Positions 11,204 to 20,140 of a stretch of 64,000 bases of DNA are shown here, piece after piece. The DNA lies in the NCBI RefSeq assembly GCF_038784515.1, contig NZ_CP152376.1, forward strand, positions 1,674,001 through 1,738,000, read 5' to 3'. This DNA comes from Rhodoferax sp. GW822-FHT02A01. GTDB taxonomy: Bacteria > Pseudomonadota > Gammaproteobacteria > Burkholderiales > Burkholderiaceae_C. The translations under genes and the position numbers were made by a program. The notes under the pieces are model-generated. The model searched no databases. It had not been told where the DNA came from and was given only the letters and a program-made list of their open reading frames with translations. The first letter of the stretch is position 1, and the number at the start of each line of letters is the position of its first letter.

Positions 11204-12516
11204 GGCGACGTTGCGGCCGTGCGTTGGTCCGTGATCACCTGCATGCCCACGTCCAGGGCACCGGGCTGAATTTCGGTCATGCGGCCGTCGCTGATGCCGA
11301 CCTTGACGGCGACTGCCACCGGCGCACCGTCTCGCAGGACCCAGACCTGGGTGCTGCCGCTGGCAGTGCCATTGGCCGAAGACTTGCGCGTGTTGCCTGC
11401 GGGCATGCGGGGCAGCAGGCTGGAGACGATGCCGCCGCCGGATTTGCCGCCAGCAGCCGCGTCGCTCGACGGGGTGAAGCGCAGGGCCGTATTGGGCACC
11501 AGCAGGACGCCCTCCCGTTCCGTGGATGTGATGGTGCTGGTGGCTGTCATGCCGGGGCGCAGACTCACGTCGGTATTGCTCACATCCATGTAGGTGATGT
11601 AGGTCACCACGTTGTCGGTGGTGGTGGAGCCGTAGGCGACGCGCGTGATGGTTGCCGGGTACTTGCGCGATGGATAGGCACTGACAGTGAAGCTGGCCTT
11701 CTGCCCCACCTTGACGGAGCCAACGTCGGCCTCATCCACATTGACCTGCAGCTTCAGCTTGGACAGGTCTTCGGCAATGGTGAACAGGGTCACGGCCTGC
11801 AGCGATGCAGCCACGGCATTGCCTGGATCCACCGAACGGCTCAGCACCACGCCATCAATGGGCGAGCGGATGGAGCCGCGGGTCAGATTGGTTTCATCGG
11901 TGGAGATGGTGGCCTGGGCCGACACCACGTTGGCACGGGCACTGGCTTCGTCGGCCACGGCACGGTCCAGGGTGGCGCGCGCGGTATCCAGCTCGGATTT
12001 GGCGGGCACCTTGCCGCCCGACAGGCGTGACACTTCTTCCAGACGTGCCAGACTGGCTTGCGACTCCTTGACGGTGGCCACGGCTTGCGCGACCTGTGCC
12101 TGTGCGACTTGCAGCGCTGCGCGCGAACGCGTGACCTGGTCTTCCAGCTTGGAGGTATCCAGTTCGACCAGCACCTGGCCTTTCTTCACCTGGTCATTGA
12201 CATCCACCAGCACCCGCTTGACCGTGCCCGAGAGTTCGCTGCCGATGCTGACCGAGCGCGTGGGCTGCAGCGTACCGTTGGCATTGACCGACAGCGTGAG
12301 CTTGCCGCGCGTGACGGCTTCGGTCACATACACGGGTGCGGACTTGGCCCGGTTGCTTGCCTGCCAATAGAGCAGACCGGAGACAGTAATCAACAGCAGC
12401 GCCGTCACGATCCATACCGTGGGCCGACGCCACCAGACGCGTCCTGGTGCGTCTTCGAGCAGGGCCTGCAGTTCCGCAGTGGACTGTGTGTCTGTAGGTG
12501 GAGTGGGCGTTGTCAT
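11200..12516 (-). CDS. MacA/HlyD-type periplasmic adaptor (membrane fusion protein)
   Basis: A 438-residue adaptor. A short cytoplasmic N-terminus is followed by one membrane anchor (VWIVTALLLITVSGLLYW, about 33-50), a barrel-sandwich/lipoyl half (GTVKRVLVDVNDQVKKGQ), a long Ala/Gln-rich alpha-helical hairpin (about 110-190), the second lipoyl half and a beta-barrel. It bridges the inner-membrane ABC unit to the outer-membrane factor. I placed the start at the ATG at 12516 because the upstream in-frame extension is low-quality and overlaps the previous gene; no strong ribosome site is visible, which fits coupling to the gene 28 bases upstream. Confidence 0.9.
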   Translation of the reverse strand: MTTPTPPTDTQSTAELQALLEDAPGRVWWRRPTVWIVTALLLITVSGLLYWQASNRAKSAPVYVTEAVTRGKLTLSVNANGTLQPTRSVSIGSELSGTVKRVLVDVNDQVKKGQVLVELDTSKLEDQVTRSRAALQVAQAQVAQAVATVKESQASLARLEEVSRLSGGKVPAKSELDTARATLDRAVADEASARANVVSAQATISTDETNLTRGSIRSPIDGVVLSRSVDPGNAVAASLQAVTLFTIAEDLSKLKLQVNVDEADVGSVKVGQKASFTVSAYPSRKYPATITRVAYGSTTTDNVVTYITYMDVSNTDVSLRPGMTATSTITSTEREGVLLVPNTALRFTPSSDAAAGGKSGGGIVSSLLPRMPAGNTRKSSANGTASGSTQVWVLRDGAPVAVAVKVGISDGRMTEIQPGALDVGMQVITDQRTAATSP

Positions 12517-12544
12517 AGGGAAAGTCGGTTCAATGGGTTGTGAT

Positions 12545-13969
12545 TCAGTTCCAGCCGCCGCCCATCGCCTTGAACAGGCGTACATGGTCTGCGCTGATGG
12601 TTGCCTGCGTACTGGCAACACTGTCCTGCGCGGTCAGCAGCGTGCGCTGGGTCTGGAGCACGGTTTGAAAGTCGATCAGGCCGCTGGCATAGCGCTGCCG
12701 GGCCAGCAGGTCGGCATTGGCCGCAGCGGTTGCCGCAGCCTGCAATCTTTGCAACTGGCTCTGATCACCCGAGAGTGCAACCAGCGCATCTTCCACGTTC
12801 TGCAGCGCGGTCAATACAGTTGATTCGTAATTCACGCGGGCCTGCTCCAGCACCGCTTCCTGCACCCGCACCTGCGCGCGCGCCGCGCCGCCGTCCAGCA
12901 GCGGAGCGGTCACGCTGGCAAGCAAGGAACTGACAGCTGGTGCACCGTTGAAGGCGCTGAGGGACAGGGCGCTCAGACCCAGGGATCCGCTCAGGTTGAA
13001 GCTGGGGTACCGTGCGGCGTCTGCCGCCGACAGCCGCGACAAGGCTGCGCGTATGCGCGACTCGGCAGCGCGCACATCAGGGCGCTGGCGCAGGGTCTGC
13101 GCGGGAATGTCCAGCGCCAGATCGCTTGCTGCCAGCGGTATGGGTTGTGGTGTGGAGACCAGGGCCTGCAAGGCATTGGGGGATTGGCCGGTGAGCACGG
13201 CCAGGCTGTGGCTGGACTTGGCGATGCTGGTCTGCAAGGCGGGCACTTGCGCGGCCGTCTGCTCCGTGGAGGTCTGTGCCTGTTCCACCTCCAGGGACGT
13301 GACCAAGCCCGCCTGGGCGCGCCATTGGGTGAGTTGCAGGGTCTCCTGCTGGCTGGCCAGGTTGTCGCGAGCGATCTGCAGCTGCGCCTGCTGGCCGCGC
13401 AACTGGATATAGGCCAAAGCCACCTCGGCGGCGATGGACACCTGCACATCCGCCAGCGAGGCCTGGGATGCCTGGGCGTCGAACTCGGTCGCATTCAGGG
13501 TGTGGTTCAGCTTGCCAAAGACATCCAGCTCCCAGCTGGCATCCAGGCCGACGTTGTAGGTGTTGACCGCATCGGCACTGCCGGTCTGGCTGCGCTGCAC
13601 ACTGGCAGATGCATTGAGGCTGGGCGCGTTGTTGCCCTGCTGCACGTCACGCAGCGCGCGGGACTGCCGCAACGTGGCCTGTGCCACGCGCACATCCGTA
13701 TTGGATTTCAGGCTTTGCGTCACCAGGTCGCCCAGCATGGGATCGTTGAACCGGTTCCACCACCGGGCCAGATCGCTTGGCTGAGCCGATGCGGCAACAG
13801 ACCATGCAGAGGGAACCGCAATCTCCACCCCGGTATCGGTTACCGCAACGGTAGAGGCACAGCCGCCCAGCCCTGCAGCCATTGCAATCCACAGCGCTGC
13901 GCCCATGCGGGTCAAAGGTTCATGGCGACTGCCGGGTGAATGAGAGACAAGGCGTTCAATCAAAAGCAT
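12545..13969 (-). CDS. Outer-membrane efflux lipoprotein, NodT/TolC family
   Basis: About 474 residues. An N-terminal signal with lipobox GLGGC (Cys37 from this start) is followed by two OEP (outer membrane efflux) repeats rich in coiled helices, e.g. the VRVAQATLRQSRALRDVQQG region, the AYIQLRGQQAQLQIA helix and the C-terminal RYASGLIDFQTVLQTQ motif. It is the outer-membrane duct of the tripartite pump and the first gene of the four-gene set. ATG at 13969 is preceded by GGGAG and AGGA; a shorter start at 13906 also keeps the full lipoprotein signal. Confidence 0.88.
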   Translation of the reverse strand: MLLIERLVSHSPGSRHEPLTRMGAALWIAMAAGLGGCASTVAVTDTGVEIAVPSAWSVAASAQPSDLARWWNRFNDPMLGDLVTQSLKSNTDVRVAQATLRQSRALRDVQQGNNAPSLNASASVQRSQTGSADAVNTYNVGLDASWELDVFGKLNHTLNATEFDAQASQASLADVQVSIAAEVALAYIQLRGQQAQLQIARDNLASQQETLQLTQWRAQAGLVTSLEVEQAQTSTEQTAAQVPALQTSIAKSSHSLAVLTGQSPNALQALVSTPQPIPLAASDLALDIPAQTLRQRPDVRAAESRIRAALSRLSAADAARYPSFNLSGSLGLSALSLSAFNGAPAVSSLLASVTAPLLDGGAARAQVRVQEAVLEQARVNYESTVLTALQNVEDALVALSGDQSQLQRLQAAATAAANADLLARQRYASGLIDFQTVLQTQRTLLTAQDSVASTQATISADHVRLFKAMGGGWN

Positions 13970-14129
13970 GTCCTGAATTCTCCCATTGGGAATGGCGCTA
14001 TTTTTTCCTGATGGTAAAGACGAAAACCGTGGCGATAGGACCGGTTGTGCAGTGACCATTCCGCGGATGAAAGGCAGATTCGGATGGCTTGTCATATAGT
14101 GCATCCACCTGTCAGCTGCGATTAAATAC

Positions 14130-15542
14130 ATGTTGTACCGTCATACCTTTGGGCATCACACTTTTTCCTTCGCGGACTTGCGGACCCTGCTGGCATGTGC
14201 CAGCCCGCTGCGCTCTGGCGATCAGCTTGCGGGGCTCGCCGCGGCCAATGCGCAGGAGCGCGTGGCCGCACAGATGGCACTGGCGCAAGTTCCCCTGAAG
14301 GCGTTTCTGCAGGAGGCCGTGGTGCCGTATGAAGAAGACGCCGTCACCCGCCTGATCCTGGACAGCCACGATGCCGCCGCCTTTGCACCGGTCAGCCATC
14401 TCACGGTGGGCGACTTTCGCAACTGGCTGTTGAGTGATGCGGCGGACGCTGCCGCGCTGACCGCATTGGCGCCGGGGCTGACACCCGAGATGGTGGCCGC
14501 GGTGAGCAAGATCTGCCGCCTGCAGGACCTGGTGCTGATTGCGCGCAAGTGCCAGGTCGTCACCCGCTTTCGCGGCACCATCGGTTTGCCGGGTCGCCTG
14601 TCCACCCGCTTGCAGCCCAACCACCCGACCGATGACGCCAAAGGCATTGCAGCCAGCCTGCTCGATGGCCTGCTGCAAGCCAGCGGCGACGCTGTCATTG
14701 GCATCAACCCGGCCACCGACAACGTGCCCCAGGTCACGCGCCTGCTGCACATGCTCGACGAGGTGATTCGCGGCCACGAAATTCCCACCCAGTCCTGTGT
14801 GCTGACCCACGTGACCAACACCTTGCAGGCGATGGAGCGCGGAGCGCCGGTGGACCTGGTGTTCCAGTCGATTGGCGGAACCGAAGGCACCAACCGCAGC
14901 TTCGGCATAGACCTCAACCTGCTGGCAGAAGCGCGGCATGCCGCGCTCGCCCTGCGGCGCGGTGCGGTGTTTGCCGACGGCATGCGCGGCGACAACGTGA
15001 TGTACTTCGAGACCGGCCAGGGCAGCGCTCTCTCGGCCAACGCCAACCATGGCTGCGACCAGCAAACCATCGAGGCGCGAGCCTACGCCGTGGCGCGGCA
15101 CTACCAGCCGCTGCTGGTCAACACCGTGGTGGGTTTCATCGGGCCGGAATATCTGTATGACGGCAAGCAGATCATCCGCGCCGGTCTGGAAGACCACTTT
15201 TGCGGCAAGCTGCTGGGCGTGCCCATGGGCTGCGACGTCTGCTACACCAACCACGCCGAGGCCGACTCCGACGACATGGACGCCCTGCTCACCCTGCTGT
15301 GCGCGGCGGGCTGCAACTTCATCATGGGCATTCCCGGCTCCGACGACATCATGCTCAACTACCAGAGCACGTCGTTCCACGACGCGCTGGTGATGCGCCA
15401 GATCTTGGGCGTGCGCCCGGGTCCCGAATTCGAGGAATGGCTTTTCAAGATGCATATCCTGCAACCGGGCAGCACCCGGTTGACCCAGGCGGTGGCTCCG
15501 GGCATGCAGGCCGCCATGTTGGCTTTGACAGGTGCGCAATGA
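14130..15542 (+). CDS. eutB: Ethanolamine ammonia-lyase large subunit
   Basis: A 470-residue EutB. The TIM-barrel family is recognisable from SKICRLQDLVLIARKC, GLPGRLSTRLQPNHPTDD, FQSIGGTEGTNRSFGIDL, MYFETGQGSALSAN and the C-terminal GVPMGCDVCYTNHAEAD. With EutC it uses adenosylcobalamin to convert ethanolamine to acetaldehyde and ammonia. The start ATG at 14130 has no strong Shine-Dalgarno site. It is divergent from the efflux operon and overlaps eutC by four bases. No microcompartment shell, EutA reactivase or EutR regulator is encoded in the window. Confidence 0.96.
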   Translation: MLYRHTFGHHTFSFADLRTLLACASPLRSGDQLAGLAAANAQERVAAQMALAQVPLKAFLQEAVVPYEEDAVTRLILDSHDAAAFAPVSHLTVGDFRNWLLSDAADAAALTALAPGLTPEMVAAVSKICRLQDLVLIARKCQVVTRFRGTIGLPGRLSTRLQPNHPTDDAKGIAASLLDGLLQASGDAVIGINPATDNVPQVTRLLHMLDEVIRGHEIPTQSCVLTHVTNTLQAMERGAPVDLVFQSIGGTEGTNRSFGIDLNLLAEARHAALALRRGAVFADGMRGDNVMYFETGQGSALSANANHGCDQQTIEARAYAVARHYQPLLVNTVVGFIGPEYLYDGKQIIRAGLEDHFCGKLLGVPMGCDVCYTNHAEADSDDMDALLTLLCAAGCNFIMGIPGSDDIMLNYQSTSFHDALVMRQILGVRPGPEFEEWLFKMHILQPGSTRLTQAVAPGMQAAMLALTGAQ

Positions 15543-16378
15543 ACAACCCCATCCCCTCTTCCACACCCCACGACGCGCTTGCCACGGACGCCGAAGACAT
15601 GCTGAACCCGTCCCACATCCACCAACCCTGGTCCGCCTTGCGCCAGTTCACCGACGCACGCATCGCACTGGGTCGCGCAGGACAGAGCCTGCCCACCAAT
15701 GCCCACCTGCAGTTCCAGTGGGCCCATGCACAGGCCCGTGATGCGGTGCATATCCCGCTGGATGTGGCCAGCATCGAGCAGCCTTTGCAGGCCTTGGGAA
15801 TCGAAACCCTGGCCCTGCACAGCGCCGCGCCAGACCGGCGCAGCTACCTGCAAAGGCCCGACTGGGGCCGCAAGCTGGACGAGGCATCAGGCGCCACGCT
15901 GCAGCGCTGGCGCGCGCAGCATGCCGATGGCGCCCAGCCCGATGTCTGCATCGTGGTGGCCGACGGGCTGTCGCCATTGGCCATCCACAGCAATGCGCTG
16001 GCCTTCATACAGCTGCTGCTGGAGCGGCTGCGGAACGACACACCCACCTGGCAGGTGGCACCGGTGTGCGTGGTGCAGCAGGGGCGCGTGGCGGTGGGTG
16101 ACGACATCGGCGAGCGGCTGGCCGCCAAGCTGGTCATCGTGCTCATCGGTGAGCGCCCGGGCCTGAGCTCACCGGACAGCCTGGGGATCTACATGACCTG
16201 GGCTCCGCGTGTGGGCTGCACCGATGCGCAGCGCAACTGCATCTCCAATGTGCGCAGCGCTGGTCTGGCGTTGAAAGACGCCGCCTACAAATTGCACGGG
16301 CTGATGCGCCAGGCGCGTACCTTGCAGTTGACCGGTGTGGGGTTGAAGGACGATGCGCCTTCTTTCATTGCCGAGTAA
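15539..16378 (+). CDS. eutC: Ethanolamine ammonia-lyase small subunit
   Basis: A 279-residue EutC, starting at the ATGA overlap with eutB. It contains the conserved LQFQWAHAQARDAVH, VCIVVADGLSPLAIHSNA and LVIVLIGERPGLSSPDSLG stretches, then the C-terminal YMTWAPRVGCTDAQRNCISN with paired cysteines. It forms the oligomeric lyase with EutB and contributes to cobalamin binding. The pirin gene starts five bases after its stop. Confidence 0.96.
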   Translation: MNNPIPSSTPHDALATDAEDMLNPSHIHQPWSALRQFTDARIALGRAGQSLPTNAHLQFQWAHAQARDAVHIPLDVASIEQPLQALGIETLALHSAAPDRRSYLQRPDWGRKLDEASGATLQRWRAQHADGAQPDVCIVVADGLSPLAIHSNALAFIQLLLERLRNDTPTWQVAPVCVVQQGRVAVGDDIGERLAAKLVIVLIGERPGLSSPDSLGIYMTWAPRVGCTDAQRNCISNVRSAGLALKDAAYKLHGLMRQARTLQLTGVGLKDDAPSFIAE

Positions 16379-16383
16379 CCACC

Positions 16384-17403
16384 ATGTCTACCCATCCCAT
16401 CCTCAACATCCAGCCTCTGTCGTTTCCCTGGCAGACCATAGACCCCTTCCTGTTCTGCGTGCATCACAACGATGCCTATCCCGCAGGCAATGCAACGATG
16501 GGCCCGCAAGCCTCGCTGGCGGGCCGCAACATCGGTCAGGACTTTTCCGGCAAGGACGGCTGGAGCATGTACCACGGGGAAGGTGTGCCCGGCTTTCCCG
16601 CTCACCCGCACCGCGGCTTCGAGACCGTCACCATCGTGCGCAAGGGCCGTATCGACCATTCAGACTCCGCCGGTGCCACCGCGCGCTTTGGCGATGGCGA
16701 CGTGCAGTGGCTTACCGCAGGCAAGGGAATAGTCCACTGCGAAATGTTTCCCCTGCTGCACCAGGACGCACCCAACCCCACCGAGCTGTTCCAGATCTGG
16801 CTCAACCTGCCAGCCAAAAGCAAGATGGCCGAGCCGCACTTCACCATGTTCTGGAACGAAGACATTCCCCAGCAGGAGTTCCGTGATGCGCAGGGCGCGC
16901 TGACCCGTGTGGCCAGCATTGCCGGTGCGCTGACACCGGTCCCTTGTCTGCCGCCACCACCGGATTCGTGGGCGGCCCAGGCGGATGCCGATGTGGCCAT
17001 ACTCACCATCAAGATGGCACCCGGTGCACGCTGGACCTTGCCCGCAGCGCAAAGTGCGCGAACACAGCGGCAGCTGTACTTCTTTGAAGGTGGTCATCTG
17101 AGCATTGCAGGGCAGGCCATCCCGCCCGCCTCTGCCATCACGGTGGCGGGTGACCAGGCCGTGGAGCTGGTCAATGGTGCACAGGAGTCCGAGCTGCTGC
17201 TGTTGCAGGGCCGGCCCATCGGTGAGCCGGTGGCGCAGTACGGCCCCTTTGTCATGAACACACAGGCCGAAATCCAGCAGGCCTTTGTCGACTATCGCAG
17301 GACGCAGTTTGGTGGCTGGCCCTGGGGTGCCGCTGACCCGGTGCATCCCCGCACCAAGGGGCGCTTTGCAATACACACCGATGGCAAGCTGGAAGAGCGT
17401 TAA
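16384..17403 (+). CDS. Pirin family protein (bicupin)
   Basis: A 339-residue bicupin. The N-terminal cupin has the pirin motif HPHRGFETVT with paired His residues, followed by GKGIVHCEM supplying the remaining His/Glu metal ligands (about residues 79-125). The C-terminal domain is the Pirin_C type, with RPIGEPVAQYGPFVMNT. Pirins are iron proteins; some act as quercetin dioxygenases, others as redox-linked regulators. It is part of the eutBC transcript by spacing (5 bases). Whether it degrades flavonols here, given the possible flavonoid cluster near the end of the window, is open. Confidence 0.88.
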   Translation: MSTHPILNIQPLSFPWQTIDPFLFCVHHNDAYPAGNATMGPQASLAGRNIGQDFSGKDGWSMYHGEGVPGFPAHPHRGFETVTIVRKGRIDHSDSAGATARFGDGDVQWLTAGKGIVHCEMFPLLHQDAPNPTELFQIWLNLPAKSKMAEPHFTMFWNEDIPQQEFRDAQGALTRVASIAGALTPVPCLPPPPDSWAAQADADVAILTIKMAPGARWTLPAAQSARTQRQLYFFEGGHLSIAGQAIPPASAITVAGDQAVELVNGAQESELLLLQGRPIGEPVAQYGPFVMNTQAEIQQAFVDYRRTQFGGWPWGAADPVHPRTKGRFAIHTDGKLEER

Positions 17404-17419
17404 GGAAAGAACACCACAC

Positions 17420-18319
17420 ATGACACGACTGAGCGCCAAGAATTTTCAGCCCGAGGTTCTGCAACTGTTTGATCGCTATGTGCATGGCGACATCAGCCGC
17501 CGCGGCTTTCTGGACAAGGCCGCCAGGATTGCCGGCTCGGCCACTGCAGCCGCCGGACTGCTGGCGGCACTGAGTCCGCAGTTTGCACAGGCGCAGCAGG
17601 TATCGCCACGCGATCCCCGCCTGGAGACCAGCTACCAGACCATTGCATCACCCCAGGGAAACGGCAGCATCAAGGGCTATCTGGTCAAGCCCGCCGGTGT
17701 CAGCGCCAAGTTGCCGGCCATTCTGGTGGTCCACGAAAACCGCGGACTCAATCCGCATATCGAGGACATTGCACGCAGGCTGGCGCTGGACGGTTTTCTG
17801 GTCTTTGCACCCGATGCGCTGACAAGCCTGGGTGGCTACCCGGGCGATGAGGACAAGGCGCGCGACCTGTTTGCCAAGCTCGATGGCGGCAAGAACCTGC
17901 AGGACTTCCTGGCCTGTGCCAACGCCCTGTTGACCATGCCCCAGAGCAATGGAAAGGTCGGCGCGGTGGGCTTTTGTTATGGCGGCGGTGTGGTCAATGC
18001 CTTGGCCACACGCATGCCCGAACTGCTTGCAGCGGTACCCTTCTATGGAGCGCAACCGCCCGCCCAGGATGTGCCAAAGATCCATGCCACGCTGCTGATC
18101 CACTACGCCGGTGCCGATGACCGCGTCAACGCCGGCTGGCCTGCCTACGAGGCCGCACTCAAGGCGGCGGGCAAGCCGTATGAGGCGTACATCTATCCCG
18201 GCGTGCAGCATGGTTTCAACAACGACACCACGCCGCGCTTCGACCCCGAGGCGGCGGCGCTGGCATGGCAGCGCACAGTGGCACTGTTCAAGACGACACT
18301 GGTTGCCAAGCCCGCGTAG
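17420..18319 (+). CDS. Dienelactone hydrolase family protein with Tat signal
   Basis: A 299-residue alpha/beta hydrolase. The N-terminus carries a twin-arginine motif SRRGFL (26-31), followed by an Ala-rich hydrophobic stretch to about residue 58, so it is probably exported folded. The DLH triad is visible: nucleophile C186 in GFCYGGG, D233 or D234 in AGADDR and H264 in VQHGF. ATG at 17420 follows AAGGAAAG. It is 16 bases after pirin on the same strand. The substrate is unknown; dienelactone itself is only one option for this large family. Confidence 0.87.
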   Translation: MTRLSAKNFQPEVLQLFDRYVHGDISRRGFLDKAARIAGSATAAAGLLAALSPQFAQAQQVSPRDPRLETSYQTIASPQGNGSIKGYLVKPAGVSAKLPAILVVHENRGLNPHIEDIARRLALDGFLVFAPDALTSLGGYPGDEDKARDLFAKLDGGKNLQDFLACANALLTMPQSNGKVGAVGFCYGGGVVNALATRMPELLAAVPFYGAQPPAQDVPKIHATLLIHYAGADDRVNAGWPAYEAALKAAGKPYEAYIYPGVQHGFNNDTTPRFDPEAAALAWQRTVALFKTTLVAKPA

Positions 18320-18339
18320 ATGATCCGCCTGCGCGGCGG

Positions 18340-19929
18340 CTATGTCGAAAGGAAAGCCTTTTGCGCCTGCAGTCCCCTGTCCAGATCGTGCAGCGAAATG
18401 GCGCGTGAGTAGTGCCAGCCCTGGGCCATCTGCACACCGCGTGCGCGCAGGTAGTCCGCCTGCTCCTGGGTTTCAACGCCTTCGGCCACCATTCGCAGCT
18501 TCAGTGACTTGGCCATCTCGATGATGTGCGGCACTACTTCGGCCGTGACAGCGCCGGTGCCAATGGTGGCCACAAAGGACTTGTCGATTTTCAACCCGTC
18601 CACATTCAGGGTTGCCAGATACGAGAGGCTGCTGTAGCCGGTACCGAAGTCGTCGATGGAAATGGGGTGCCCCATCTCACGCAGCCGGGCAATTCCTTTC
18701 TGGGCCGCCTGGGTATCGATGAACGTGCGCTCGGTGGCTTCAATGCGCAGGGCCGAGGGTGCAATGCCCATGGATCGCGTTGCGTGGGCCAGTTGCTGCG
18801 ACAACACGTCCTGTTGCAAGTCGGAGGACGAGGCGTTGATGGAAATGAAGAATCCGGGATGCGCGTTCAGAAAGAGGGCAGCATCCTTCTGGATCGTGCG
18901 GATCACCTTGCGGGTGATCAGTCCGATCAGTCCATTCTTTTCGGCAATCTCAATGAAGACATCCGGGCTGACAAATTCGCCGTCCGGTCTTCTCCAGCGC
19001 AGGAGCGCTTCGGCTCCTTGCCATTGACCACTGGCCAAGTCGACGATGGGCTGATAGACCAGAAACAGCTCACGGTCCCGCAGAAGTGCATTTTTCAGCT
19101 GGGCCGAAATGCCCAGCTGCTGCTTGGTCACCACGTAAACCAGGAACCCCAGCACCAACCCGGCCAGCACGCCGATGGGGATCAGCAACTCGGCCAGGCG
19201 CCGACCTTCGGCCTGGACCCGGACCTCCGGGATTGCGGCGTAGGTGAAGTAGTTGTAGCGGGTGGAGCGCTTCAGTCCCACCACATACTCGCCATCGAAG
19301 AAGGTCACCGCGTATTGGTTGCCCAGTCGCTTGGCCCAGGCCTCCTTCCACGGACCCGATTGGGATATGGGCTTGAGGTTTGCCAGGCCAATCAGGCCAG
19401 CGCCTTCGGTACTGTCTTCGTCCACCACGTCCAGGGCGTTGTCCGTGTGGACGATGGCGGTGAACCCGCTCCTGGCCGAAGAGCTGATACGGTACAGGCT
19501 TTTGTCGTCGTATGGCAGCTTGCGGGCCGAGCGCACCACCAGTCCGTTGGAGCTGGTGTAGTCGGCCTTGCCCACGTCGATGCCACCGCCCTCATGCCTT
19601 CCAAGGGATGAGCACAGCATGCGGTCACCGCTGACGTAGCCCACGGCCTGCAGGCGACTTTCCCGCATCACCAACCTGCGCATGAGATCCATGGCTTCCA
19701 GGGAGCAGGGCGAGCGGAATTGTTGTGCTTCGAGCGCGTGGATGGTCTCGAAGACCTGGCCGGTGATCAGTTCATTGCGCTGCAGTGACCGGTCGGCCAG
19801 CTGCGCAGCCTGCTCCTGCGAGCGGCTGAGTGACACCGTCCTGGTGAAGTTGATGGCGATGTAGATCGGGGCCGTAATGACAGCAGCCGCCATGGCATAC
19901 GCAACATAGAGAGCGGCAATTCGCTTCAT
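18340..19929 (-). CDS. Cyclic-di-GMP phosphodiesterase with CSS-motif sensor domain
   Basis: 529 residues. A first membrane segment (about 4-26), a periplasmic CSS-motif domain with the CSS triplet at 106-108 and another Cys near 75, a second membrane segment (about 248-268), and a C-terminal EAL domain. The EAL motif is at 307-309 (AEALLRW). Downstream come DDFGTGYSSL, LKIDKSF and AEGVET, so the phosphodiesterase site looks intact. CSS-type enzymes sense envelope redox state through the cysteines. ATG at 19929 is chosen because the membrane segment begins right after it. It is transcribed divergently from the GGDEF-EAL gene across 211 bases. Confidence 0.9.
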   Translation of the reverse strand: MKRIAALYVAYAMAAAVITAPIYIAINFTRTVSLSRSQEQAAQLADRSLQRNELITGQVFETIHALEAQQFRSPCSLEAMDLMRRLVMRESRLQAVGYVSGDRMLCSSLGRHEGGGIDVGKADYTSSNGLVVRSARKLPYDDKSLYRISSSARSGFTAIVHTDNALDVVDEDSTEGAGLIGLANLKPISQSGPWKEAWAKRLGNQYAVTFFDGEYVVGLKRSTRYNYFTYAAIPEVRVQAEGRRLAELLIPIGVLAGLVLGFLVYVVTKQQLGISAQLKNALLRDRELFLVYQPIVDLASGQWQGAEALLRWRRPDGEFVSPDVFIEIAEKNGLIGLITRKVIRTIQKDAALFLNAHPGFFISINASSSDLQQDVLSQQLAHATRSMGIAPSALRIEATERTFIDTQAAQKGIARLREMGHPISIDDFGTGYSSLSYLATLNVDGLKIDKSFVATIGTGAVTAEVVPHIIEMAKSLKLRMVAEGVETQEQADYLRARGVQMAQGWHYSRAISLHDLDRGLQAQKAFLST

Positions 19930-20140
19930 GGCAGGCTTCCAACTGTTTATTTTTTGGGTTCGGGCGTCACTTGTGCAACGACGATACGTCCGGCTTGCTG
20001 GAATGACAACCGGCACAAGTCCCGATATGCGTTTTGGAATGGCTTTTGAGTGAAATTGCTATGACAAAATGGTCCGCTAGGCAATTGAGGTGACCCGGCA
20101 CTGCGGGTTCTGAATCAACAACGATTGGAAAGGGGAGCCA

